Shown here one piece after another: positions 1-6,508 of a stretch of 16,552 nt of DNA (its first letter is position 1; the number at the start of each line of letters is the position of its first letter). The stretch is from the NCBI GenBank assembly GCA_019084435.1, contig JAHRFV010000175.1:1-16552 (forward strand), given 5' to 3'. The position numbers and the translations under genes are program-made. The stretch comes from Dethiosulfatibacter sp. (GTDB taxonomy: Bacteria > Bacillota_A > Clostridia > Tissierellales > Dethiosulfatibacteraceae). The notes beneath the pieces were generated by a model. It was not told the origin of the DNA and ran no database searches. It saw only the letters and a program-made list of their open reading frames with translations.

Positions 1-312
1 CGCATGACCGGTATTCTTATAAAGAACGTCTTCATATTTGGGGTTTTCCGTAGTTCCGTTCGCATAACCGGAAGTCACATCAAACACACCCGGCAGCCTG
101 TCCATGTATTCCTCCAGACCCCAGAAGCATCCTCCCGCTAAATGTATTTCTTTCATCACGATTTCACTTTCCTCCTTTGTTTGTTTAACTGTCACAGCTG
201 TATTTTCATTGTTAGTTGTATCCTGCTTTTTATTTGCATTTATATATTTTGGAATCAAAGCTAATCCAATCACACCTAAAACTACAGCCAGTATAATTCC
301 TTTACTTGGCAT
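1..312 (-). CDS. msrA: Peptide methionine sulfoxide reductase MsrA, membrane-anchored, 3' part cut off by window edge
   Basis: MsrA reduces methionine-S-sulfoxide in oxidised proteins. The first 104 residues are visible. Residues 58-66 read HLAGGCFWG, the family's catalytic motif with nucleophile Cys62, followed by the conserved PGV, GYANG, NPKYEDV and TGHA blocks. The start at 312 is chosen because AAGGAGG lies 6 nt upstream. It adds a hydrophobic helix (about residues 4-22) and an N/T/Q/E-rich linker before the catalytic domain, so this is probably a membrane-anchored enzyme facing outside. A second in-frame ATG (Met53, position 156) directly begins the catalytic domain and has an AAAGGAGG 14 nt upstream. 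The gene is the last minus-strand gene after thiZ and has its own promoter. The resolving cysteines lie outside the window. Confidence 0.93.
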   Translation of the reverse strand, partial: MPSKGIILAVVLGVIGLALIPKYINANKKQDTTNNENTAVTVKQTKEESEIVMKEIHLAGGCFWGLEEYMDRLPGVFDVTSGYANGTTENPKYEDVLYKNTGHA

Positions 313-365
313 GCTATTCCTCCTTCATCTTGTAGATGGCTTATTGTTTATATGTTTACATAACC

Positions 366-393
366 ATTATAATACAAAATAATGATTTTGCAA
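366..393 (-). promoter_or_regulatory. Candidate msrA promoter
   Basis: On the minus strand a perfect TATAAT (366-371) follows TTGCAA (388-393) with 16 bp between them. It lies about 55 bp upstream of the msrA start and overlaps the end of the thiZ intergenic space. The -35 matches consensus at 4 of 6 bases, so strength is uncertain. Confidence 0.5.
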
Positions 394-405
394 ATGATTT
401 TCATT
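393..405. promoter_or_regulatory. Fur-like inverted repeat by the msrA promoter
   Basis: AATGA-TTT-TCATT is an inverted repeat at the -35 edge of the msrA promoter. AATGATTTTCATTA agrees with the core of the classical Fur consensus (AATGATAATCATTA) at 12 of 14 bases. AATGATTTT also occurs 12 bp away at 381-389. A Fur or PerR operator is possible, but AT-rich DNA gives such matches by chance. Confidence 0.3.
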
Positions 406-1159
406 AACAATAAGTAGAGATTTCTTTTTTATATGCCAAATACTTTTCCGTGAGCATGATGGACTTATTCCTTGGTCTGTCAAAGTCAATTTCCAGCTCA
501 TGTATGACATGTCCTGGCCTTTCACTTAATATATATATTCTATCCGACAGGAATATTGCTTCATCAATATCATGGGTTATAAACAGCACTGACTTCTGAT
601 AGGTTTGCCATATATTCAGAAGCCATTCCTGCATACCAGCCCTAGTCATGGCATCCAATGCGCCAAAAGGTTCATCAAGGAGCATGATACTGCTATCAAC
701 AAGAAATGTTCTAAGCAATGCTGCCCGCTGTCTCATGCCCCCAGATAGCTGATTAGGGTAGGCCTGTTCAAAGCCCGTTAATCCAAACTCATCTATGTGC
801 TCTGATGCCAGTTTAAGACTTTTTTCTCTTTGAAAGCCTTTGATCTCCAAAGGAAGTATGACGTTATCGATAACCTTCCGCCAGGGCATTAAGAGATCCT
901 TTTGCTGCATATAGCTTATGGTTTCTTCTGAAGCCTCGACTGGCACGTCATTAATAAAAATTTCTCCCTGGAATGCACCTTCTATCTTCGTGATCAGACG
1001 AAATATTGTGCTTTTGCCGCAACCGCTAGGACCGACGATTGACACGAACTCTTTGTCATTCAGCACAAGACTGACGTTATCCAGAGTATCAAGCCTCTTT
1101 TCCTGATCCATCATATAGGTTTTTGATACGTTTTTCAGAATAACCCTTGATACCATCAT
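404..1159 (-). CDS. thiZ: ThiZ-type ABC transporter ATPase (thiamine pyrimidine-precursor uptake)
   Basis: This 251-residue protein is the cytoplasmic ATPase that powers import through ThiX. It has Walker A GPSGCGKST (43-51), Q-loop Q85, signature LSGGMRQR (138-145), Walker B IMLLDEP (158-164) and switch histidine H196 in FITHDIDEA. This places it in the nitrate/sulfonate/taurine (SsuB/TauB) ATPase group that includes ThiZ. The assignment to thiamine precursors rests on context: it is the last gene of an operon with a ThiY-type binding protein and a TPP riboswitch at its head. It starts 8 nt after the thiY stop, and the Shine-Dalgarno (TAGGATGTG) is weak, which suggests translational coupling. 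Two adjacent ATGs (1159, 1156) are possible starts. Confidence 0.93.
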   Translation of the reverse strand: MMVSRVILKNVSKTYMMDQEKRLDTLDNVSLVLNDKEFVSIVGPSGCGKSTIFRLITKIEGAFQGEIFINDVPVEASEETISYMQQKDLLMPWRKVIDNVILPLEIKGFQREKSLKLASEHIDEFGLTGFEQAYPNQLSGGMRQRAALLRTFLVDSSIMLLDEPFGALDAMTRAGMQEWLLNIWQTYQKSVLFITHDIDEAIFLSDRIYILSERPGHVIHELEIDFDRPRNKSIMLTEKYLAYKKEISTYC

Positions 1160-1167
1160 ATCACATC

Positions 1168-2154
1168 CTATTTTTGTAGAAAGTCGTTAGTAAATGCCTT
1201 TTCTGATTCAACCTTGTTTGTTATGAATCCGTTTTCAAAAAGCCAGTCTGTGTATCTGTCCCAGGTTTCTACACTTTGGTATCCCCAGTATTCGGCATCA
1301 TCAATATACTTGGTCGACAGAAATACCTGACTTGCTTTGACGAGCTCAGCATCCAACTCGGGTACGCTGTTTAGAAATATCATTGCTGAGTCTTCAGGGT
1401 TTTCCACTGCAAAATTATACCCCTTTGCCAGTGCCCTCATGAATCTCTCCACCAAATCCTTATTCTCAGCAACAAGCTTCTCACTGGTGATGATGACTGG
1501 TGTGTAATAGTCAAAAACTTCGGCTTCCTGACCCAAATCAATATAATTGACATCAAATCCATTAAGCTCAGCTTCGATCACTGACCAACCCTCATAAACC
1601 CAAGCAAAGTCAACTTGACCTGTCTGGCTAGCTGCAAAAAAATCTATATCACCGATGGTCACTATCTCAACTAGAGAGATATCTGCACCTTCCTGTTCCA
1701 TGAGATAGGCTAGTGTAGCTAGTTCTATGGGAGATCCCCACCCGCCATATTTTTTCCCCTCAAAATCTTTAGGTGACAATATGCCTTTATCCTTGAGGGA
1801 CATGAATCCAGAGGTGTTGTGTTGGATGACTGAAGCAACCGAGATGACTGGAATCCCCTCAGATCTAGCGAAGGTTACGCTCTCTTGGTAGCTCACTCCA
1901 AACTGGGCTGAACCTGATGCAACAAGCTGTTCTGCAGTGCTTTCACCTGGTTGGATAATTTCAATCTCTATGCCTTCCTCTTGAAAATAGCCTTTGTCCT
2001 TGGCGATGTAGACACCTGTATGATTAGTGTTTGGAAACCAATCCAATGTAAAAATAATCTTATCTGGTTCACTATCTGCTGGCGTCTTAGTTTGGCAGCC
2101 CGCCAATGTCAATAAAATTGTTGCTATTAGTATTAATGTTACTATTCTTTTCAT
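1168..2154 (-). CDS. thiY: ThiY-type substrate-binding lipoprotein (NMT1/THI5-like)
   Basis: This 328-residue extracytoplasmic binding protein would deliver a thiamine pyrimidine precursor (HMP or formylaminopyrimidine) to ThiX. The N-terminus is a lipoprotein signal: MKR, a hydrophobic stretch, then lipobox LAGC with Cys20. The mature domain starts with FTLDWFPNTNHTGVYIAKDK, typical of the THI5/NMT1 superfamily and especially ThiY. The start at 2154 is chosen over the longer open frame (to 2334) because GAAGGAG lies 6 nt upstream and only this start gives a signal peptide. Its ATG overlaps the thiX stop (ATGA, 2151-2154), a sign of coupling. The known family makes the general role secure; the exact ligand is inferred. 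Confidence 0.94.
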   Translation of the reverse strand: MKRIVTLILIATILLTLAGCQTKTPADSEPDKIIFTLDWFPNTNHTGVYIAKDKGYFQEEGIEIEIIQPGESTAEQLVASGSAQFGVSYQESVTFARSEGIPVISVASVIQHNTSGFMSLKDKGILSPKDFEGKKYGGWGSPIELATLAYLMEQEGADISLVEIVTIGDIDFFAASQTGQVDFAWVYEGWSVIEAELNGFDVNYIDLGQEAEVFDYYTPVIITSEKLVAENKDLVERFMRALAKGYNFAVENPEDSAMIFLNSVPELDAELVKASQVFLSTKYIDDAEYWGYQSVETWDRYTDWLFENGFITNKVESEKAFTNDFLQK

Positions 2155-2939
2155 CTTAAGCTCCTTCTTTCTTTTGTCCATGGCATTGCTTTTTTGCCTA
2201 TGGTGTCTATTATGGCGACAAATATTAGTGTTATGGCAATAATGAATATGATGACGGCAAACAGGGCCGGTGTTCGGTAGGATTTCATAACTCTCGTCAT
2301 AAATATCCCCAGGCCTTCCTGAGCACCAACCCACTCAGAGACGACAGCACCCATGACGCTATAGGTGGCCGCTATCCTCAGACCTGCAAAAAACGAGGGT
2401 AATGATGCCGGTAGCTTGCACTTTAAAAAAATCTGAGATTCGGTGGCGTCCATGGTCTTCATCAAATCAATCAGCTCAGGATCCACAGATGCGAGGCCCT
2501 CAGTCAGACTAACAGCTATGGGGAAAAAACATACCAAAACGACTACAATAATCTTTGGTGTTAGACCAAATCCAAACCAGATCATCATCAGCGGTGCGAT
2601 TGCCATGATGGGTACAGTCTGTGTGATGACCATCATAGGATACAGCAGGTCTTTGATATACTTGTATCTGTCCATAGCGATGGATAGAATCACACTCAAC
2701 AATAGGGCAATGCCAAATCCCACCAGCACTTCTATCGCTGTAATCCTGGCATGCATCAACAGCAATGGGAATGAATTGATCAACTCCAGCCAGATCACAT
2801 AAGGGGACGGCAAAATATAATTAGGCACATTTAAGATTGAGACCATAAACTGCCACAGGAAAAGAATCCCCACATAAAACATGGGTATTGATACCTTTTT
2901 TAGGAGCGCCTTATTATCTGTACTTGTAGGTTTTTTCAT
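2151..2939 (-). CDS. thiX: ThiX-type ABC transporter permease
   Basis: This 262-residue inner-membrane permease has about six hydrophobic segments (for example residues 17-37, 70-89, 103-121, 129-146 and 224-245). Its EAA-type cytoplasmic loop (about 147-190, EGLASVDPELIDLMKTMDA onward) contacts the ATPase. It belongs to the BPD_transp_1 group of SsuC/TauC/ThiX permeases. The start codon lies inside the end of the upstream thiamine-binding gene (26-nt overlap) and the stop overlaps the thiY start, so the four genes form a tight operon. The Shine-Dalgarno (AAAGGTG, about 9 nt away) is moderate. Thiamine-precursor specificity is inferred from neighbours. Confidence 0.93.
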   Translation of the reverse strand: MKKPTSTDNKALLKKVSIPMFYVGILFLWQFMVSILNVPNYILPSPYVIWLELINSFPLLLMHARITAIEVLVGFGIALLLSVILSIAMDRYKYIKDLLYPMMVITQTVPIMAIAPLMMIWFGFGLTPKIIVVVLVCFFPIAVSLTEGLASVDPELIDLMKTMDATESQIFLKCKLPASLPSFFAGLRIAATYSVMGAVVSEWVGAQEGLGIFMTRVMKSYRTPALFAVIIFIIAITLIFVAIIDTIGKKAMPWTKERRSLR

Positions 2940-3204
2940 CCATTGTCACACCTTTCGGAGAATAATCTATCTTCACAAAGGACAATACTCTGACAGCGCC
3001 TTCATTGACGCATATTTCCTGGGCCTTTTCCACTATCTTTAACAGTTCGGGCAGCTCACCCTCCATAGTCGTCTCCATAGGTCCGACCTCATGCTTGACA
3101 CCTGTGCTTTGGATATACTCGATGACCTTATCCACTACTGGATAAATATCCTCTACATTTGGAACTTTTGGAACGATCTGTAGACTTAGATTGATTATTG
3201 GCAT
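2914..3204 (-). CDS. MTH1187/YkoF-type thiamine-binding domain protein
   Basis: This 96-residue soluble protein resembles the thiamine-binding MTH1187/TM0486 family (PF01910), whose fold is shared with YkoF. The visible hallmarks are the short alternating strand-helix pattern, LQIVPKV near the N-terminus, and the block VGPMETTMEGEL (40-51) that is typical of the family. The start at 3204 is fixed by AAAGGAGGG about 5 nt upstream; a longer open frame to 3258 would begin inside the terminator hairpin and is rejected. It is the first gene after the TPP riboswitch and overlaps thiX by 26 nt. It may bind or sense thiamine or its precursor near the transporter, but its exact task is not known from sequence. 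Confidence 0.85.
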   Translation of the reverse strand: MPIINLSLQIVPKVPNVEDIYPVVDKVIEYIQSTGVKHEVGPMETTMEGELPELLKIVEKAQEICVNEGAVRVLSFVKIDYSPKGVTMDEKTYKYR

Positions 3205-3226
3205 GATAACCCTCCTTTGTTTGAGC

Positions 3227-3255
3227 AAAAAAACAACTACCGGTCTGGTAGTTGT
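3227..3255 (-). terminator. Intrinsic terminator of the TPP riboswitch
   Basis: On the minus strand ACAACTACC-AGACC-GGTAGTTGT forms a perfect 9-bp stem with a 5-nt loop, followed by seven T. It sits between the TPP aptamer and the first Shine-Dalgarno, 23 nt before the start codon. This is the expected expression platform for a transcription-terminating riboswitch. Confidence 0.93.
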
Positions 3256-3291
3256 CATTGTAGGTATTTGGATGTTTATATTTTATGTTGA

Positions 3292-3384
3292 AAGAAGCTC
3301 CCTACGCTGGCATTATCCAGATCAGGTAAATGGTCAGAATAGTATCAATTCGATCTCAGCCAATTCTTTGGCTCCCATGTCCTG
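3292..3384 (-). promoter_or_regulatory. TPP riboswitch (THI element)
   Basis: The minus strand carries the conserved THI-box landmarks in order: GGGAGCC, then GGCTGAGA (P2 and the pyrimidine-sensing bulge), then ACCTGATCTGGATAATGCCA and GCGTAGGGA. These are near-perfect matches to the universal aptamer core. P1 is not strongly paired. Binding of thiamine pyrophosphate is expected to let the downstream hairpin at 3227-3255 form and stop transcription of the thiamine-binding/thiXYZ operon, so uptake is shut off when TPP is plentiful. Confidence 0.97.
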
Positions 3385-3389
3385 ATTGA

Positions 3390-3419
3390 ATTATATAGCA
3401 GTAGGTATGTCGGTGTCAA
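3390..3419 (-). promoter_or_regulatory. Promoter of the thiamine uptake operon
   Basis: Perfect TTGACA (3414-3419) and perfect TATAAT (3390-3395) on the minus strand are separated by 18 bp. The predicted start site, about 3383, falls right at the 5' end of the TPP aptamer. The -35 box lies only 9 bp after the malic enzyme stop codon. Confidence 0.88.
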
Positions 3420-3428
3420 GACTATCTG

Positions 3429-4598
3429 TTAAATCCTTGCTACTCCTGAATCTCTAGCAGCTTGTCTGACAGCCTCAGCCACTTTCTCCATATATCCCTC
3501 GTCAAAAGCTAAAGGAAGTATACAATCCACACTCAACTTGTCGCCAACAGCATCCGCTAATGCCAGTGCAGCAGCCATCTTCATAGGCTCATTGATGTCA
3601 GATGCCCTCACATCCAACGCACCTCTGAATATTCCTGGGAAAGCTAATACGTTGTTAACCTGGTTAGGGAAGTCAGATCTTCCGGTTCCTACAATAAATG
3701 CCCCTGCCTCTTTAGCAAGATCCGGCATTATTTCCGGCAGTGGATTAGCCATCGGAAGCACTATTGATTTTTCATTCATGGATGCTACCATATCCTTTGT
3801 AACAACATCAGGTGCTGAAACGCCGATAAAGATATCTGCGCCTACCATAGCGTCTGCCAGGGTGCCGTCTCTATTGCTCTTATTTGTAGTGTCTGCAAGT
3901 CCCTGCTTGAAAGGATCCAGGTTTTTCCTGTTTTTGCTGATAATGCCAGTCCTGTCGCACATGAATATATCTTTGATTCCCAGATTGATCAATAGCTTGG
4001 CAATAGAATTTCCTGCAGCGCCAGATCCGTTGATGACGGCGGTGACATCCTCCATCTTTTTATCTGCCAGTTTCAATGCATTGATAACAGCAGCTGATGT
4101 AACAATAGCTGTTCCATGCTGATCATCATGAAATACTGGTATGTTCATGATTTTCTTGAGCTTCTCTTCTATCTCAAAACATCTTGGTGCTGCAATGTCT
4201 TCCAGATTGATGCCACCAAATACCGGTTCCATCATTTTTACGATTCTAACAATCTCATCCGGATCTGTCGTATCCAGACAAATTGGGAACGCATCTACGT
4301 TGCCGAATTCCTTGAATAGCACGCATTTACCTTCCATGACTGGTATGGATGCTGCTGCTCCTATGTCGCCAAGGCCTAGAACAGCTGTTCCATCTGAGAC
4401 GACTGCAATCAAGTTCGATTTAGATGTATAATCATAAACCTTATTTGGGTCTTTATGTATTTGACGGCAGGGTTCAGCCACTCCAGGTGTGTAGGCAGTT
4501 GATAAATCTTCCTTTGTTTTAACAGGAACCTTGCTGTTGACGGTGATTTTGCCTACTAGTCTTTTGTGTAGATCCAATGCCATTTGATTATAGTCCAT
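3429..4598 (-). CDS. Malic enzyme (oxaloacetate-decarboxylating malate dehydrogenase), short bacterial type
   Basis: This 389-residue enzyme oxidatively decarboxylates L-malate to pyruvate and CO2 with NAD(P). The visible catalytic features are Tyr36 in YTPGVAEP, Lys91 in EGKCVLFK, the metal ligands in NLEDI (131-135) and HDDQHGT (157-163), and a Rossmann motif GSGAAG (191-196) with an Asp (D215) after the second strand that hints at NAD preference. The length fits the short bacterial form without a phosphotransacetylase tail. The start at 4598 has GGAGGG 8 nt upstream. It is the last gene of the operon with the transporter and hydro-lyase genes, 28 nt after the small subunit, which suggests that the pathway ends in pyruvate. 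Related enzymes can accept other 2-hydroxy acids. Confidence 0.95.
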   Translation of the reverse strand: MDYNQMALDLHKRLVGKITVNSKVPVKTKEDLSTAYTPGVAEPCRQIHKDPNKVYDYTSKSNLIAVVSDGTAVLGLGDIGAAASIPVMEGKCVLFKEFGNVDAFPICLDTTDPDEIVRIVKMMEPVFGGINLEDIAAPRCFEIEEKLKKIMNIPVFHDDQHGTAIVTSAAVINALKLADKKMEDVTAVINGSGAAGNSIAKLLINLGIKDIFMCDRTGIISKNRKNLDPFKQGLADTTNKSNRDGTLADAMVGADIFIGVSAPDVVTKDMVASMNEKSIVLPMANPLPEIMPDLAKEAGAFIVGTGRSDFPNQVNNVLAFPGIFRGALDVRASDINEPMKMAAALALADAVGDKLSVDCILPLAFDEGYMEKVAEAVRQAARDSGVARI

Positions 4599-4626
4599 TT
4601 TTATATCCCTCCAATTTTATCATCAT

Positions 4627-5142
4627 TTATTTATCTTCTTTAAGCTTTCTCATCTTTTCTCGCATGAGGGGTTTAATTCCACCGGCTTCCAATATGCTCA
4701 TGGCGTAATCTCCCAGCTTATCCGTTTTCAGAACCTCTCCTGTCTCCTTGATAGTCAGTTCTCCTGCCTCTATATCCAATTCAATCAATTGTCCATCTTT
4801 AACCTTCGAGCTGATCCCCTTGCATGTGATCAGGGGCAATCCTAGGTTGATTGAGTTCCTGAAGAATATTCTCGCAAACGAGTCTGCCAGCACTACACTA
4901 GCACCCATGTTAATGATGGCTATTGCAGCATGTTCTCTGCTTGATCCACATCCGAAATTTGATCCAGCGACTACGATATCTCCCTTTTGGAATTTCTCTG
5001 CGATTTCCGGATTGACACCACTTAGACACCTTTTGCCGATCTCTTGCGGGTTTGTGATTTCTAGAAATCTTCCAGGATAAATCTGGTCTGTATCAATGTT
5101 GTTCCCCAATACAATTACTTTTCCGGTTATTTTAGTTTCCAT
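4627..5142 (-). CDS. Aconitase-family hydro-lyase, small subunit (LeuD/HacB/DmdB-like)
   Basis: This 171-residue swivel-domain subunit shows the family motifs NIDTDQIYPGRFL (15-27) and GSNFGCGSSREHA (60-72), which bind the substrate carboxylates. The length and first motif fit the short archaeal/clostridial type (LeuD2, homoaconitase, 2,3-dimethylmalate dehydratase) more than enterobacterial LeuD. It starts 1 nt after the large-subunit stop with GGAGGGG 9 nt upstream. In this family the stretch after DTD helps set substrate choice; here it is YPGRFLEIT, which I cannot assign to a given substrate. The absence of leuA and leuB and the presence of a transporter and malic enzyme argue against leucine synthesis. 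Confidence 0.92.
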   Translation of the reverse strand: METKITGKVIVLGNNIDTDQIYPGRFLEITNPQEIGKRCLSGVNPEIAEKFQKGDIVVAGSNFGCGSSREHAAIAIINMGASVVLADSFARIFFRNSINLGLPLITCKGISSKVKDGQLIELDIEAGELTIKETGEVLKTDKLGDYAMSILEAGGIKPLMREKMRKLKEDK

Positions 5143-5143
5143 C

Positions 5144-6400
5144 TTATTGATCCCCTCCTACTATAGGATTGGTCAGATAGCCAGTTAAGGCTGATGCAGC
5201 GACAGTCGCAGGTGATGCTAGATATATCTTTGATTCTGAGCTCCCCATTCTACCAGGGAAATTTCTATTTGATGTTGAAACACAAACTTCTCCTGATGCG
5301 ATAACACCCTCATGGGCACTCAGGCACGGCCCGCAACCAGGCGTTGATATAGTAGCACCTGCATCCATGAGTTCTTGAAGATAACCTTTTTTGATACTCT
5401 CCTGCATTACCTCGGTAGACGCGGGGATCACCAATAATCTCACCCATTTCGCTATCTTTTTGCCTCTTAGTATGTCAGCAGCAGCTTCAATATCTTCCAA
5501 CCTTCCACCGGTGCATGTTCCCACAAAGGCTTGATCTATTCTGACCTTTTCCACATCATCAAGATTAAAAACATTATCTACACTTGATGGTGCTGCCACC
5601 TGGGGCTCAAGATCTGTCACTTCAAAATGATAGGTTTCACTGTATTGATATCCTTCGTCAGTAAATACCACTTCATAGGGTCTTACTGCTCTTTTTGAAA
5701 CATATTCCAATACCTCTTCATTGGGTTGCATATATGCAGTTTTGGCACCCATTTCCACTGCCATATTGCAAATGACCATCCTTCCGGCAACGCCAAGCTG
5801 TTCAACGTATGTTCCGGTAAAATCAATCGCTTTGTAAACAGCCCCGTCTGCCTTCAGCTTTCCTAGTACCAACAGTACTACATCTTTAGGCATGACACCG
5901 TATTTAGGCATGCCATCTATTCTGACCTCAATCACCTCAGGTACTCTAAACCAGAGCTCACCCGTCATCAGTATGGTTGCCATGTCTGTGGCGCCCACGC
6001 CTGTTCCCAGAGCACCAAATGCACCGTGTGTAGTGGTATGTGAATCTGTTGCTACCATTATCATCCCTGGATATACCAGCCCGGCTTCGGGCATGACCTG
6101 ATGGCATACACCTGCATTAACATCAAAATGATAGGTCAGGTCCTGTTCTCTGGCAAACTCACGCATTTCCTTGTGGATCTGTGCTGATGCTATAGTTGGT
6201 GCCGGTGCATAGTGATCAAATACAAAGGCTGCTCTATCCTTGTCCCATACCTTTTCGCCATCCATTTCGTAAAACGAATAAACAGTCTGGAGATACAGGT
6301 CGTTGATTTCGGCAAAATCTACCTTTGCCATGACAATTTCGCCTGTATCAACCTTATCCCTACTGCTGTTTTTTGCTAAAATTTTCTCTATTGCATGCAT
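5144..6400 (-). CDS. Aconitase-family hydro-lyase, large subunit with [4Fe-4S] ligands (LeuC/HacA/DmdA-like)
   Basis: This 418-residue subunit holds the catalytic [4Fe-4S] cluster. The expected ligands are Cys296 (GTCTGG), Cys356 and Cys359 (GCGPC). Other family blocks are DSHTTTHGAFGALGTGVGAT (119-138) and STSNRNFPGRMGS (375-387). The reaction is reversible removal or addition of water on a 2-hydroxy-di- or tricarboxylate. The start at 6400 is preferred over 6415 because GAGGAGG lies 6 nt before it, whereas the ATG at 6415 precedes that site. The size of about 420 residues fits the short LeuC2/homoaconitase/dimethylmalate-dehydratase group. It follows the transporter gene after a 108-nt gap with a hairpin. 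Candidates for the substrate include citrate, citramalate, maleate-type or dimethylmalate-type acids; the sequence does not decide. Confidence 0.93.
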   Translation of the reverse strand: MHAIEKILAKNSSRDKVDTGEIVMAKVDFAEINDLYLQTVYSFYEMDGEKVWDKDRAAFVFDHYAPAPTIASAQIHKEMREFAREQDLTYHFDVNAGVCHQVMPEAGLVYPGMIMVATDSHTTTHGAFGALGTGVGATDMATILMTGELWFRVPEVIEVRIDGMPKYGVMPKDVVLLVLGKLKADGAVYKAIDFTGTYVEQLGVAGRMVICNMAVEMGAKTAYMQPNEEVLEYVSKRAVRPYEVVFTDEGYQYSETYHFEVTDLEPQVAAPSSVDNVFNLDDVEKVRIDQAFVGTCTGGRLEDIEAAADILRGKKIAKWVRLLVIPASTEVMQESIKKGYLQELMDAGATISTPGCGPCLSAHEGVIASGEVCVSTSNRNFPGRMGSSESKIYLASPATVAASALTGYLTNPIVGGDQ

Positions 6401-6437
6401 CGAAGTCCTCCTCATTTCTCACTGAGATAATAAGCCA

Positions 6438-6461
6438 AGAACAGACACTTCTGTCTGTTCT
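6438..6461 (-). other. Intercistronic hairpin between transporter and hydro-lyase genes
   Basis: AGAACAGACA and TGTCTGTTCT form a perfect 10-bp stem around a 4-nt loop. No T-run follows on the minus strand (TGGCTTATTATC), so this is not a clear terminator. It could stabilise or process the mRNA or partly terminate, giving different levels of the transporter and the enzymes. Confidence 0.75.
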
Positions 6462-6508
6462 CGTATTTCTATCAAGTGTTATGAATCAATTCTATCACAT
6501 TAACTTAG

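Noticed and set aside
104..382. Plus-strand hydrophobic 92-residue open frame
   Set aside because: It is antisense to msrA and its promoter; the minus strand has the GCFWG motif and a strong ribosome site, while this frame has none.
2155..2334. 60-residue N-terminal extension of ThiY
   Set aside because: It is the thiX sequence in another frame; the lipoprotein signal and ribosome site fix the start at 2154.
3205..3258. Longer N-terminus for the thiamine-binding protein
   Set aside because: The upstream ATG lies beside and would translate through the terminator hairpin and the true Shine-Dalgarno; family proteins start at the 3204 ATG.
4627..6400. Leucine biosynthesis isopropylmalate isomerase
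   Set aside because: No leuA or leuB is present; neighbours are a carboxylate transporter and malic enzyme. Not excluded, but not supported by context.
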